A program made the translations under genes and the position numbers. The notes beneath the pieces are model-generated. The model made no database searches, was not told the origin of the DNA, and was given only the letters and a program-made list of their open reading frames with translations. Below, piece after piece: positions 7,746 to 17,016 of a DNA stretch of 64,000 nt (position 1 is the first letter of the stretch; each line of letters opens with the position of its first letter). The DNA comes from Devosia lacusdianchii (GTDB lineage: Bacteria > Pseudomonadota > Alphaproteobacteria > Rhizobiales > Devosiaceae). Location of the stretch: assembly GCF_022429625.1 (NCBI RefSeq), contig NZ_CP092483.1, positions 1,178,001-1,242,000 of the forward strand, written 5' to 3'.

Positions 7746-9824
7746 CTACGCCATTCCCACCACATCAAGCGCGAAGGCGTAGCACATGGCGGTTTCCTTG
7801 AGGCGGTCGAAGCGCCCGGAGGCACCGCCGTGCCCCGCGCCCATATTGGTGCGCAGATAAAGTGGGGCAGTATCGGTCTTGGTCGCCCGCAGGCGTGCTA
7901 CCCACTTGGCCGGCTCCCAATAGGTCACGCGCGGATCGGTAAGCCCGGCAAGGGCGAAGATCGGCGGATAGGCCTTGGCGGCCACCTGCTCATAGGGCGC
8001 GTAGGCGGCGATGCGGGCATAGTCGTCTGCAGAGGCCAGCGGATTACCCCATTCGGGCCATTCGGGCGGCGTGAGCGGCAGGGTTTCGTCGAGCATGGTG
8101 TTGAGCACGTCGACGAACGGCACCTGGGCGAGAATCCCACCCCACAGGTCGGGCCTTAGATTGGCGACAGCGCCCATCAGCATGCCGCCGGCCGAACCGC
8201 CCTGGGCCACGATACGGCCCTTGGAGGTGTAGCCCTCGGCGATCAGCATTTCGGCCGAGGCGATGAAATCGGTGAAGGTGTTGGTTTTGTGCTCGCGACG
8301 GCCTTGGACGTACCAGCGATAGCCCTTCTCCATGCCGCCGCGAATGTGGGCGGTGGCATGGATGAAACCGCGATCGACCAGCGACAGCGCCGAGATTGAG
8401 AAGGACGACGGCATGGACATGCCGTAGGCGCCATAGCCGTAGAGCAAAGCAGGGGCGGCCCCGTCGAGCTTGGTGCCCTTGCGATAGAGCACGGTTACGG
8501 GAACCAGTTCGCCATCGTTGGCCTTGGCGAAGAGGCGGCGCGTCTCGTAGTCGGCGGGATTGTGGCCGGAAGGCACTTCCTGCTCTTTGAGCAGGGTGCG
8601 GATGCCGGTATCGAGATCGACGTCATAGGTGCGCGACGGTGTGGTCGGCGACGAATAGGTGAGACGGAATACCGAGGTGTCAAATTCGTAGCCAACCGAC
8701 ATGCCAAGCGAATAGGCCTCTTCGTCGAACTTGACCGTTTCCTCGCTGTTGGTGCGCAGGTCGCGCACGACAATGCGCGGCAGGCCTTCGAAGCGCTCCA
8801 GCCGGAGCAGGTGATTCTTAATGACGATCGTGTCGAGGATCAGCACGCCCTGCTGGTGAGGGACGAGGTCGGTCCAGTTCTCGGCGCCGGGATTGCTGAC
8901 AGGTGCGACGGAGACTTTGAAATCCTCGGCGCCATCGGCATTGGTGCGGATGTACAGCAGGCCGTCGCGCTCATCGATGTCGTATTCGCGATCGGTGAGG
9001 CGAGGCGCGACGAGGCGGGGCTCGCCGCCAAGCTCGGCATCGATCAGCCAGCATTCGCTGGTCTGGTGATCATGCGCATCGATGACGATGAACTTGTCCG
9101 AAAGCGTGCGGCCGACGCCGACAAAGAAGCCGGGGTCCTTCTCCTCGAAGATAACAGGATCGCTCGCCTGGTCGGTGCCGATGGTATGGAGGCGGATGCG
9201 GTAGGGGCGGTGATTGTCGTCATACTCAGTGTAGTAGAGTGCGCTGGAATCGTTGGTCCATACATAGGAACCCGCCGTGTCCTTGATGATTTCGGCACTA
9301 TCCTTGCCGGTATCGAGATCGCGGATGACAATGTCATAATATTCCGAGCCGGCGCGATCTGCGGCCCAGGCGAGGTAGCGGTGCGAGCGATCATGCTCGG
9401 CGCCGGCAAAGCCGAAATAGTCGTCGCCTGCTTCGACATTGCAATCGAGCAATACGGTCTCAGGTCCGCCATCGCGTGGCGTGCGCACGATCAGGGGGTA
9501 CTGCTTGCCCTCGAGCATGCGCGAATTATAGGCGAAGGGGCCGTCCGGAGAGGCGATGCCACTGTCGTCCTCTTTGATGCGGCCGCGGATTTCCTTGTAG
9601 ATCGTCTCCTGCAGCGCCTCGGTCGGCTTGCCGAAATCGGCCTCGTAATAGGCATTCTCGGCGTCGAGATAGGCGCGGATTTCCGCGTCCAGCGTCTCGG
9701 GCTTCTGCATCACCTCCTGCCAGTTCTCTGCGCGCAGCCAATGGTACGGGTCGTCGCGCTGGACGTTGTGGAACGTGACGACATGCGACTTGCGGGCGGC
9801 GACGGGCGGGACGGTCTTGGGCAT
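7746..9824 (-). CDS. ptrB: Oligopeptidase B (S9A prolyl oligopeptidase family)
   Basis: 692 residues from the ATG at 9824; a GTG at 9899 would add 25 residues but the family begins at about this point (P-V-A-A-R-K). The N-terminal beta-propeller carries D-P-Y-H-W-L-R, the C-terminal alpha/beta hydrolase carries the nucleophile in GGSAGG, the aspartate in L-T-D-P-R-V-x-Y-W-E-P and the histidine in GAGHGG. It cleaves short peptides after basic residues in the cytoplasm. No signal peptide is apparent from the chosen start. The gene stands alone and is divergent from the mrp operon. Confidence 0.9.
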   Translation of the reverse strand: MPKTVPPVAARKSHVVTFHNVQRDDPYHWLRAENWQEVMQKPETLDAEIRAYLDAENAYYEADFGKPTEALQETIYKEIRGRIKEDDSGIASPDGPFAYNSRMLEGKQYPLIVRTPRDGGPETVLLDCNVEAGDDYFGFAGAEHDRSHRYLAWAADRAGSEYYDIVIRDLDTGKDSAEIIKDTAGSYVWTNDSSALYYTEYDDNHRPYRIRLHTIGTDQASDPVIFEEKDPGFFVGVGRTLSDKFIVIDAHDHQTSECWLIDAELGGEPRLVAPRLTDREYDIDERDGLLYIRTNADGAEDFKVSVAPVSNPGAENWTDLVPHQQGVLILDTIVIKNHLLRLERFEGLPRIVVRDLRTNSEETVKFDEEAYSLGMSVGYEFDTSVFRLTYSSPTTPSRTYDVDLDTGIRTLLKEQEVPSGHNPADYETRRLFAKANDGELVPVTVLYRKGTKLDGAAPALLYGYGAYGMSMPSSFSISALSLVDRGFIHATAHIRGGMEKGYRWYVQGRREHKTNTFTDFIASAEMLIAEGYTSKGRIVAQGGSAGGMLMGAVANLRPDLWGGILAQVPFVDVLNTMLDETLPLTPPEWPEWGNPLASADDYARIAAYAPYEQVAAKAYPPIFALAGLTDPRVTYWEPAKWVARLRATKTDTAPLYLRTNMGAGHGGASGRFDRLKETAMCYAFALDVVGMA

Positions 9825-10006
9825 GGGATGATCCGTAGAGGCGGGTGCACTGACATAGGACGCTAGGGCAACCAAAGGAAGAGGGGCGGCCCACAGCACG
9901 GGATAACATGACGCACCGGGCCGTTTTAGCTTGTCGCGGGAGACTCAGACGCTAAGGTCTTGCGCGAAAACCGTCTGTTCAGAATCGGTAGTTGGGGTGC
10001 GGGGCG

Positions 10007-12415
10007 TTGGAACCGGGTCAGGATGCGAGTATAGCGCTGGTGGCGATCGGGCCATTCGTCGCCGCCGCACTGGCGCCGGTGCTTCACCGGCTGACCAGGC
10101 CGTTTTCCGGCTGGGTCCTGGCATTAGTGCCTGCGGCCATCTTCTTGTTTCTGCTGCATTTTATCGAGCCCATCGCGGCTGGTAACGCCATTTCTGCGCG
10201 CATCGGCTGGATCCCGGCCTATGGCCTCGACCTGTCGTTTTTCATCGACGGGCTGAGCCTGACCTTCGCGCTGACCATCTCGGGCATCGGCGCGCTCATC
10301 GTGCTCTATGCGGGGTCTTACCTGAAGGGCCATCCGCATCTGGGGCGGTTCCTCGGCTTCCTGTTGGCCTTCATGGGGTCGATGCTTGGCTTGGTGCTTG
10401 CTGACAGCATGCTGGCGCTTTTCATGTTCTGGGAACTGACGGCGGTCATGTCGTTCCTGCTGATCGGTTTCGATCATGAGCGACAGGCGGCGCGGCGCGG
10501 TGCTATCCAGGCGCTCGTCATCACCAATATCGGTGGCATGGGGCTGCTGGTCGGCGTGATCCTGGTCAATCAGTTGAGCGGCACCTGGGAGTTGAGCACC
10601 TGGCGCGAGGTCGGCGACAGCGTGCGCGGGCATGGGCTCTATGGCCTCGTGCTCGGCTGCTTCCTGCTCGCCGCCTTCACCAAGTCGGCGCAGGTGCCAT
10701 TCCACTTCTGGCTGCCCAATGCCATGGAGGCGCCGACGCCGGTTTCGGCATTCCTGCATTCGGCGACCATGGTGCAGGCCGGCGTCTACCTGTTGGCGCG
10801 CACGACCCCGGTTTTGGGCGGCACGACCGCCTGGACGGTCATCCTTATCTGCTTCGGTGGCGCGACGCTGCTCTGGGGGGCGCTGGGCGCGATGCGGCAG
10901 ACCGACCTCAAGCAGATGCTGGCGCAAAGCACGGTGGCGTCGCTGGGATTGCTGGTGCTGCTGATCGGCATGGGCAGCGAAGCGGCCATCGCGGCGGCGG
11001 TGATCTATTTCGTGGCGCATGCGCTCTACAAGGCCGGGCTCTTCATGGTGGTCGGTGCGATTGATCATGAGGCGGGGACGCGCGATATCACCGCCCTGGG
11101 CGGGCTGGCCGATCGGATGCCGGTGACCTTCATCGCCGCGGCTCTGGCGAGTTTTTCGATGATCGGCTTGCCGCCGGCCATCGGCTTCTTCGCCAAGGAG
11201 GAGATGTATCTTGACCTGGTCAGCCTGCAATGGCCGCAGATCGCCATCCTGGCCGCGCTCTTGATCGGCAATGCGTTGCTGGCGGCGGTGGGCGGGCTGG
11301 TGGCGATCCGGCCCTTCCTCGGCGCCCTGGCGCCCACGCCCAAATCGGGCCATGAGGCACCCGTTGCCATGCTCGCTGGACCGGTCGTGCTGGGTGCAGC
11401 CGGCCTCGTCACAGCGCTCATGGTGGATTGGTTTGGCCGCGTCGTACTCGCGCCGACGGCCTCCGCCGTGCTGAACAAGCCGGTGGAGAGCCATCTAAGC
11501 TGGGCGATCGATCCCGCAAGCCCGGTGCTCTGGCTCTCGGTAGCGACTTGGGTACTGGCCATCCTCGCCTATCGTCAGGCCGCGGCAATCCGCACCTTGC
11601 TGCGGCGCCTCGAGGCCGCGCTTGGCTGGACCGCCGATACCGTCTTCGATGCGGTGATGTTCGGGCTCATTCGGTTTGCTGGCGCCGTGACGCGCCTGCT
11701 GCATCACGGGCGGCTGGAACTCTATCTCGTGACGGTATTCGCCATGCTGGCGCTGGCCTTGGCGGTGCCGCTGTTTGCCCTTGGCGGCATCGAGGCGCTG
11801 CTGCCGAATGCCGAGCTCGGCAATTGGTCGGCGTGGCTGCAATGGCCCGAACTGCGGCCTTACGAATGGGGCGTCATTGCACTGGCGCTGGTGGGCCTTA
11901 GCGCCATTCTCGCCGCACCGAACCGGCTGGTCGCTATCCTGGCACTGGGCGTGCAGGGTACGGCGGTGGCGCTGATCTTCCTGCTGTTCGGCGCGCCGGA
12001 CCTGGCCTTCACCCAGTTCATGGTCGAAATCCTGTCGGTGGTCATCCTCGCATTGGTGATGACGCGGCTGCGGCTCGACGAGCGCGACCAGCGCCCGTTC
12101 GAGGACCTGCTGCGCGACGGCACGCTGGCGATCGTCTGCGGCGCGGGCGTGAGCCTGCTGCTGATGGTGGTGCTGTCGGGTACGCTCGATACGCGGCTGT
12201 CGGACTTCTTCACCGCCACCAGCGTGCCCGTGGCGCATGGCGCCAATGTCGTCAACGTGATCCTCGTCGACTATCGCGGCTTCGATACGCTGGGCGAAAT
12301 CTCGGTGGTGATGGCGGCCGGCATCGCTATCATGGTGCTGTTGCGCAGCCGCCAGAAGCCGGCTCCGCCAGCGGCTCCGACGGCGCCACGCAAGCGCAGG
12401 AAGGCGGTCGTATGA
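10007..12415 (+). CDS. mrpA: Mrp cation/proton antiporter subunit A
   Basis: About 802 residues; the start is uncertain. The frame opens at TTG 9992, directly after a stop, and further candidates are TTG 10007 and GTG 10040; 10007 is chosen because GG-rich sequence precedes it. The N-terminal two thirds is a proton-pump domain related to complex I NuoL, with many membrane helices and motifs such as FMFWELTAVMSFLLIG, PNAMEAPTPVSAFLHSATMV and KQMLAQSTVASLG. The C-terminal part contains the MrpA-specific DUF4040 region and the V-N-V-I-L-V-D-Y-R-G-F-D-T-L-G-E block. The complex exchanges cytoplasmic Na+ or K+ for protons and supports growth at high pH or salt. First gene of the operon. Confidence 0.93.
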   Translation: MEPGQDASIALVAIGPFVAAALAPVLHRLTRPFSGWVLALVPAAIFLFLLHFIEPIAAGNAISARIGWIPAYGLDLSFFIDGLSLTFALTISGIGALIVLYAGSYLKGHPHLGRFLGFLLAFMGSMLGLVLADSMLALFMFWELTAVMSFLLIGFDHERQAARRGAIQALVITNIGGMGLLVGVILVNQLSGTWELSTWREVGDSVRGHGLYGLVLGCFLLAAFTKSAQVPFHFWLPNAMEAPTPVSAFLHSATMVQAGVYLLARTTPVLGGTTAWTVILICFGGATLLWGALGAMRQTDLKQMLAQSTVASLGLLVLLIGMGSEAAIAAAVIYFVAHALYKAGLFMVVGAIDHEAGTRDITALGGLADRMPVTFIAAALASFSMIGLPPAIGFFAKEEMYLDLVSLQWPQIAILAALLIGNALLAAVGGLVAIRPFLGALAPTPKSGHEAPVAMLAGPVVLGAAGLVTALMVDWFGRVVLAPTASAVLNKPVESHLSWAIDPASPVLWLSVATWVLAILAYRQAAAIRTLLRRLEAALGWTADTVFDAVMFGLIRFAGAVTRLLHHGRLELYLVTVFAMLALALAVPLFALGGIEALLPNAELGNWSAWLQWPELRPYEWGVIALALVGLSAILAAPNRLVAILALGVQGTAVALIFLLFGAPDLAFTQFMVEILSVVILALVMTRLRLDERDQRPFEDLLRDGTLAIVCGAGVSLLLMVVLSGTLDTRLSDFFTATSVPVAHGANVVNVILVDYRGFDTLGEISVVMAAGIAIMVLLRSRQKPAPPAAPTAPRKRRKAVV

Positions 12416-12837
12416 ACACACTGATCTTCCGCACCTTCGCGCCGCTCATCGTTGCCACCATGCTGGTCTTCTCGGTCTATATCTGCCTGCGCGGCCATAA
12501 CGAGCCGGGTGGTGGCTTCATCGGCGGGCTGATAGCCGCGTCCTCCATCGCCATCCTCGGCATGGCCTCGGGGCCGGCAGTGGCGCGGCGGGCGCTGCGG
12601 TTCGACCCGCTTGGTTTCGCCGGTTTCGGCGTCTTCATCGCCGGTCTTTCCGGCCTGATGTCGATCTTCAACGACACCCCCTTCATGACCAGCATCTGGC
12701 TCTATCTCGACCTCGGTGAGACCACGGTGCCGTTCTCCACCCCCATGGTGTTCGATATCGGCGTCTATTTCGTCGTGTTCGGCACCATCGCCTCGATCGC
12801 GCTGGCGCTCGAAGACAGCAGCGGAGACGAGAGCTGA
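12412..12837 (+). CDS. mrpB: Mrp antiporter subunit B
   Basis: 141 residues with about four membrane helices. The sequence GHNEPGGGFIGGL near residue 30 is the hallmark of MrpB/MnhB. It is needed for assembly of the heteromeric antiporter in the inner membrane. The start overlaps the end of mrpA by four bases and its stop overlaps the start of mrpC by one base. Confidence 0.93.
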   Translation: MNTLIFRTFAPLIVATMLVFSVYICLRGHNEPGGGFIGGLIAASSIAILGMASGPAVARRALRFDPLGFAGFGVFIAGLSGLMSIFNDTPFMTSIWLYLDLGETTVPFSTPMVFDIGVYFVVFGTIASIALALEDSSGDES

Positions 12838-13214
12838 TGGATTTCGTGATCGCCGCCCTTGTCGGTTGTTTCGTGGCGCTCGGCGTCTACCTGCTGCTGT
12901 CGCGGTCACTGATCCGCATGCTGCTTGGGCTCGTCGTGCTGGGCAATGGCGTCAACCTGCTGATCTTCACTGCCGGGCGGCTGACGCGTGAGGCCGCGCC
13001 GATCGTGCCGGCCGGGCTGGAGCATCCGGCTGGTCCGATCGCCAATCCGCTGCCGCAGGCGTTGATTCTGACCGCTATCGTCATCGGCTTCTCGATGTTC
13101 AGCTTCCTGCTGGTGCTGGCCTATCGGGCCTATCAGACCCTGGATGCCGACAATACCGACAACATGCGCGTCGCCGAGCCGGATGACGCGCCCAACCCGC
13201 CGCTGAGCTACTGA
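12837..13214 (+). CDS. mrpC: Mrp antiporter subunit C (NuoK-like)
   Basis: 125 residues, three membrane helices, homologous to complex I subunit NuoK: G-V-Y-L-L-L-S-R-S-L-I-R-M-L-L-G-L-V-V-L followed by a G-N-x-V-N-L turn. It forms part of the membrane channel of the Mrp complex. The C-terminal tail is acidic and cytoplasmic. It shares one base with each flanking gene. Confidence 0.93.
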   Translation: MDFVIAALVGCFVALGVYLLLSRSLIRMLLGLVVLGNGVNLLIFTAGRLTREAAPIVPAGLEHPAGPIANPLPQALILTAIVIGFSMFSFLLVLAYRAYQTLDADNTDNMRVAEPDDAPNPPLSY

Positions 13215-14764
13215 TGGAAACGCTGGTGCAAGCCACCCCAGTTCTGCCGGGTGATTGGGTCATCGTGCTACCGCTGGTGCTCGCGCTGATGACCGCGGCC
13301 GTGTTGGTGATGCTACGCGAGGCAGCCCGCGTCGGTTTTGTGCTGGCGCTGCTGGCCGTAGGGGCCATCGTTGCGTCCGAGGTGGCTTTGCTGCTGCGCG
13401 TGCTGGAGAGTGGCCCGGTGAGCATGACCATGGGCAATTGGTTGCCGCCGTTTGGGATCAGCTTCACCGCCGACCTGTTCGGAGCGGGTTTCGCATTGGC
13501 CGCGGCGCTGGTGACGATCATCGTGCTGGTTTATGCCGAGGCCGAACGCAGCGGGCGCGACGGTAAGGACGGCTTCCATGCTCTGGTGCTGCTGCTTCTG
13601 GCCGGCGTGACCGGCTCATTCCTCACCGGCGACCTGTTCAACCTCTATGTCTGGTTCGAGGTGATGCTGATCGCCTCGTTCGGTCTGATGGTCATGGGTG
13701 GCGGCGCGGCGCGACTCGATGGCGCCGTCAAATACGGCTTCCTCAACTTCCTCGCGACGTCGCTATTCCTGCTGTCGCTAGGCCTGCTCTATGGCCTCCT
13801 CGGCACGCTCAACATGGCCGACATCCTGCGCGCCGCTCCTTCCGCCAATCCGGCGGCGATGACGGGCGTCGCATCGTTGCTGCTGTTGGCCTTCGGCATG
13901 AAGGCGGCGGCGTTCCCGGTCAATGCCTGGCTGCCGGCATCCTACCACACTCCGCCGGCGGTCATTTCGGCCCTGCTCGCGGGCCTGCTGACCAAGGTCG
14001 GGGTCTATGCGCTGTTACGGGCCCTGGTCGCCATCCTGCCGGGCAGCCGCGACGTGCTGGAGCCGGTACTGGCCAGCATTGCCATCGCCACGCTGGTCAT
14101 TGCGCCCCTGGGCGCAATCGCGGAGACCAATCTGCGGCGAGCCATCGGCTTTGTGGTCATCGGCGGCATCGGCGCGGTGCTGGCCGGTATCGCCCTGCCA
14201 TCGCAAAGCGGCGTGGCCGGGGCCGGGGCGTACATTTTTCACGCTATCCTGACGATGACGGCGCTCTATCTCGTGGCCGGGCTCGTCGAGCGCGGGACCG
14301 GCCAGATGGATTCGCGGCGGATGGGTGGGCTCTATGCCGCCAGCGCTCCACTTTCCATCCTGTTCCTTGTGCTGGTCCTGGCGGCGGCCGGCGTGCCGCC
14401 CTTCCTCGGCTTCTGGCCCAAGCTGCTGCTGCTCGAAGCCGGGCTGGGAGCAGGGGGGTGGCGCGGCGGATTGCTGGTAGGCGCGCTCGTCGTCAACGCC
14501 GTGCTGACCCTGATCGCCGGCTCACGGCTATGGGCCCACATATTCTGGCGCGCGGCGCCCGGAGCCTTTCCAGAAAACCCGGTTGCCGTCGGCAATGGCG
14601 AGTGGCGCCTGCGCTATGGAGCTGCCGGGCTGTTGGTCGGCGCCATCGCGGCGGCGGGGCTCTGGCCCAACTTCCTCTTCGAGGTCGCCATCACCGGGGC
14701 CGCCGATATTCTAAATCCGGCGCGCTATGTGGCGGCGGTCGGGCTGGCGGGAGGTACGCCATGA
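13214..14764 (+). CDS. mrpD: Mrp antiporter subunit D (NuoM/NuoN-like)
   Basis: 516 residues with about fourteen membrane helices. The proton-channel motifs are present: N-L-Y-V-W-F-E-V-M-L-I-A-S-F-G-L near residue 135, and A-F-P-V-N-A-W-L-P-x-S-Y-H-T-P-P-A-V-I-S-A-L with L-L-T-K-V-G-V-Y-A-L near residue 245. It is the second ion-translocating subunit of the Mrp complex. The last bases overlap mrpE by four. Confidence 0.94.
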   Translation: METLVQATPVLPGDWVIVLPLVLALMTAAVLVMLREAARVGFVLALLAVGAIVASEVALLLRVLESGPVSMTMGNWLPPFGISFTADLFGAGFALAAALVTIIVLVYAEAERSGRDGKDGFHALVLLLLAGVTGSFLTGDLFNLYVWFEVMLIASFGLMVMGGGAARLDGAVKYGFLNFLATSLFLLSLGLLYGLLGTLNMADILRAAPSANPAAMTGVASLLLLAFGMKAAAFPVNAWLPASYHTPPAVISALLAGLLTKVGVYALLRALVAILPGSRDVLEPVLASIAIATLVIAPLGAIAETNLRRAIGFVVIGGIGAVLAGIALPSQSGVAGAGAYIFHAILTMTALYLVAGLVERGTGQMDSRRMGGLYAASAPLSILFLVLVLAAAGVPPFLGFWPKLLLLEAGLGAGGWRGGLLVGALVVNAVLTLIAGSRLWAHIFWRAAPGAFPENPVAVGNGEWRLRYGAAGLLVGAIAAAGLWPNFLFEVAITGAADILNPARYVAAVGLAGGTP

Positions 14765-15240
14765 ACGTCGTACCGATGATCGCGCTGCTGGCGCTAACCT
14801 GGGCGGCCATCACCGGCAACTTTAGCGGGCTAAACGTGCTGCTCGGCGCCGCGGTTGGCGGCGCGGCAGCACTGCTGCTGCGTCATTGGTTCGGCGGCGC
14901 GCCGATGCTGCGCAAACTGCGGCGTGCCCTGTCGCTGGCCGTGCTGTTTCTCTATGAACTCAATGTCAGTGCGGTGCGCGTCGGGCTGATCGTGCTGACG
15001 CCCGACCTGCGGTCGGCGCTGCGTCCCGCAATTGTCGCTTTTCCGTTAACCGTAAAATCGGACGCCGAAATCGCGCTTTTGGCAAACCTCATCACACTGA
15101 CGCCGGGAACCTTGAGCGTCGACGTCTCCGACGACCGCGCCACGCTCTATGTGCATGTGCTGAACCTGGCGTCACGCGAGCAGCTGATCGCGGACATCGC
15201 AAGGGGTTTCGAGCGCAAGGTGCAGGAGGTGTTCGCATGA
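14761..15240 (+). CDS. mrpE: Mrp antiporter subunit E
   Basis: 159 residues, two or three membrane helices followed by a cytoplasmic domain. The T-L-T-P-G-T-L-S-V-D-V segment near residue 115 and the following L-Y-V-H-V-L motif identify the MrpE/MnhE family. ATGA overlaps join it to mrpD upstream and mrpF downstream. Its first half sits within a longer open frame that starts inside mrpD; the ATG at 14761 fits the family length and the overlapped operon style. Confidence 0.93.
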   Translation: MNVVPMIALLALTWAAITGNFSGLNVLLGAAVGGAAALLLRHWFGGAPMLRKLRRALSLAVLFLYELNVSAVRVGLIVLTPDLRSALRPAIVAFPLTVKSDAEIALLANLITLTPGTLSVDVSDDRATLYVHVLNLASREQLIADIARGFERKVQEVFA

Positions 15241-15533
15241 GCCCGGCCGATATGCTCTCGCTCGCGACTATGGTTGCTCTTGTCATCCTGGGGTTGGCGC
15301 TCGTTCTCGCCACCATCAGAATCATCATTGGGCCGACATTGGCCGATCGGGTGCTGGCGCTCGACCTGCTCACCATGGTGGCAATGGGCTTTGTCGGCGC
15401 CATCGCCATCCGCACGGGCCTCACGCTCTATCTCGACATTGCCATAGCCCTGGCACTGCTCGGTTTTCTCGCGACGGTCGCGCTGGCGCGCTACCTGATG
15501 TCGCGACCGGTAAAGCAGGAGGACAATCCATGA
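15237..15533 (+). CDS. mrpF: Mrp antiporter subunit F
   Basis: 98 residues, three membrane helices. The motif G-P-T-L-A-D-R-V-L-A-L-D near residue 31 is diagnostic of MrpF/MnhF; the aspartates are implicated in ion movement in studied homologues. It overlaps both neighbours by four bases. Confidence 0.93.
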   Translation: MSPADMLSLATMVALVILGLALVLATIRIIIGPTLADRVLALDLLTMVAMGFVGAIAIRTGLTLYLDIAIALALLGFLATVALARYLMSRPVKQEDNP

Positions 15534-15883
15534 TCGCCGATTTGATGATCTATCTGGGTTGCCTGTTGGTGTTGCTTGGCTCCGTGTTTACCCTGTTGGC
15601 GGCAATCGGCATTCTTCGGCTTCCCGATCTGCTCACGCGCATGCATGCTGCGTCCAAGGCCGGAGTCGTTGGCGGCGGACTGATTCTACTGGCCGTTGCA
15701 TTGGTAAGTTTCGATAGTGCGATTGCGCTGCGTGCAATAATTGGCGTGGCGTTCCTTTTGCTGACTACGCCGATTGCAGCTCATCTGTTGGCGCGGGCAA
15801 GTTATCGTATTGATAGTGCACAAATCAAAAATATGGTGGTCGATGAGCTGAAGTCTAAAAACGGCCAAACTCCCACTGCATAA
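15530..15883 (+). CDS. mrpG: Mrp antiporter subunit G
   Basis: 117 residues with three membrane helices and the G-I-L-R-L-P-D-L-L-T-R-M-H-A-A-S-K-A motif that defines MrpG. It is the last gene of the operon; the seven subunits in canonical A-to-G order suggest a functional group 1 Mrp antiporter. The base composition becomes slightly AT-richer towards its 3' end. No clear terminator is seen behind it. Confidence 0.93.
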   Translation: MIADLMIYLGCLLVLLGSVFTLLAAIGILRLPDLLTRMHAASKAGVVGGGLILLAVALVSFDSAIALRAIIGVAFLLLTTPIAAHLLARASYRIDSAQIKNMVVDELKSKNGQTPTA

Positions 15884-16011
15884 ATAGCCGCGACTGCTTA
15901 CATGTTAATTGCCCCGGGTCGGGTTGCGGCATGCAGTAAACAGCCCTAGAAATGCACCACGGCTGTGACTGCCCTTTTCGCGGCCCAATAAGAAAAAATG
16001 AAAGGTTGAAC

Positions 16012-16434
16012 ATGAGTGACACCACCGGCGCGGCGACCGGTTACGAGCAAGACCTGATCGAACTCAGCACCGAAATCGTCTCGGCCTATGTGAGCCACAA
16101 TGCCGTGAGCCCGACCGATCTGCCCAAGCTGATCGCCGACGTTCATGGTGCACTGCGTGCCCTTTCTTCCAACGAAGCACCGCTTCCCGTGGAAGAGCTG
16201 AAGCCCGCCGTGCCTGTCCGCAAGTCCGTTGCGGCCGACTACATCATCTGCCTGGAAGACGGGAAGAAGTTCAAGTCGCTGAAGCGCCATCTGCGCACCC
16301 ACTACAATCTCTCGCCGGAAGAATACCGCGAGAAGTGGGGCCTGCCCGCCGACTACCCGATGGTTGCCCCCAACTACTCGGCCACTCGCTCCAAGCTGGC
16401 CAAGGACAACGGCCTCGGCCGCAAGGCAGCGTAA
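16012..16434 (+). CDS. mucR: MucR/Ros-family transcriptional regulator
   Basis: 140 residues from the ATG at 16012, preceded by AAAGG. The C-terminal half holds a prokaryotic zinc finger: C80, D83, H93 and H97 in the spacing C-x2-x-x9-H-x3-H, followed by the conserved Y-R-E-K-W-G-L-P-A-D-Y-P-M-V-A-P-N-Y block. The second cysteine of Ros is an aspartate here, as in MucR-type members. These proteins bind AT-rich promoter DNA and repress or silence genes for exopolysaccharide, motility and cell-cycle functions. The gene is monocistronic and ends at a strong hairpin. Confidence 0.92.
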   Translation: MSDTTGAATGYEQDLIELSTEIVSAYVSHNAVSPTDLPKLIADVHGALRALSSNEAPLPVEELKPAVPVRKSVAADYIICLEDGKKFKSLKRHLRTHYNLSPEEYREKWGLPADYPMVAPNYSATRSKLAKDNGLGRKAA

Positions 16435-16503
16435 GCTCGTCCACACCACGAAACGTCGCGCTTGCTGGTCCCCAAGAACCGTGCAGGCCCCGGCGATAAC
16501 CAG

Positions 16504-16540
16504 AATTCAAACGGCCGCTCGCAAAGCGGCCGTTTGAATT
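16504..16540 (+). terminator. Terminator behind mucR
   Basis: A perfect 16-base-pair stem (16504-16519 with 16525-16540) with a five-base loop, about 70 bases past the mucR stop codon. The downstream strand is only mildly T-rich, but the length of the stem makes termination likely. Confidence 0.75.
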
Positions 16541-16563
16541 TGTGGCATAAGCTCCCCACTCGG

Positions 16564-16581
16564 TTATCCCACTTATCCCCG
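16564..16581 (+). promoter_or_regulatory. Tandem DnaA-box-like 9-mers upstream of the DnaA-domain gene
   Basis: Two directly adjacent 9-mers, TTATCCCAC and TTATCCCCG, begin with the TTATCC core of the DnaA box but differ from it in the last three bases. They lie 60-80 bases before a gene encoding only the DnaA DNA-binding domain. The match is partial, so this is a suggestion of autoregulation only. Confidence 0.3.
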
Positions 16582-16606
16582 TCCCGCTTGCCCTGTCGCA
16601 ATATCT

Positions 16607-16620
16607 AGGAATAAATTCCT
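16607..16620. promoter_or_regulatory. Perfect 14-base palindrome before the DnaA-domain gene
   Basis: AGGAAT-AA-ATTCCT lies 22 bases before the start codon at 16642, where an operator or ribosome-site hairpin could act. Its AT-richness stands out from the surrounding sequence. Confidence 0.35.
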
Positions 16621-16641
16621 TGATATCGATGAGGCCAGCCG

Positions 16642-17016
16642 ATGTACGACCTTCTTGCCGGGCCAGCCGCGCCCACTTTCCACGATGCCGGGGCAGCGGA
16701 CGCCTGGCCCCTTGATGATGTCATAGCGCTGGTGGCGCGTGCAAGAAATGTTCCCGCACGGCTACTTACGCATAAGTCACGCTGCCGGGCGCAGGCGGCG
16801 AGGGCCCGCCAGATCGCCATGTACCTGTCCCATGTCATCCTCGGGCGCAGCCTGACGGAGATCGGTGACGCTTTCGGACGTGATAGGACTACTGTCTCAT
16901 ATGCTTGCGCTTTGATCGAGGACATGCGCGACGATGCGGTGTTCGACGAAGAAGTGCAGCAACTGGAACAGCGGCTGGAAACCCTGCGCGATGGAGGCGG
17001 CAATGGCGCGCATTGA
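16642..17016 (+). CDS. Orphan DnaA domain IV (helix-turn-helix) protein
   Basis: 124 residues. Residues ~25-95 match only the C-terminal DNA-binding domain of the replication initiator DnaA: R-A-R-Q-I-A-M-Y-L then L-G-R-S-L-T-E-I-G-D-A-F-G-R-D-R-T-T-V-S-Y-A, where D-R-T-T-V corresponds to the DnaA signature D-H-T-T-V. The AAA+ ATPase part is absent. It could compete for DnaA boxes or act as a transcription factor. Its end overlaps the start of the DUF6456 gene by 14 bases, so the two are co-translated. Function otherwise unknown. Confidence 0.8.
   Translation: MYDLLAGPAAPTFHDAGAADAWPLDDVIALVARARNVPARLLTHKSRCRAQAARARQIAMYLSHVILGRSLTEIGDAFGRDRTTVSYACALIEDMRDDAVFDEEVQQLEQRLETLRDGGGNGAH

Noticed and set aside
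8562..9866. Long open frame on the plus strand antisense to oligopeptidase B
   Set aside because: It mirrors a clear ptrB gene, has no family features and arises from the high GC codon pattern.
10124..11494. 456-residue open frame on the minus strand inside mrpA
   Set aside because: Low-complexity, Q/H/R-rich translation with no start signal; a shadow of mrpA.
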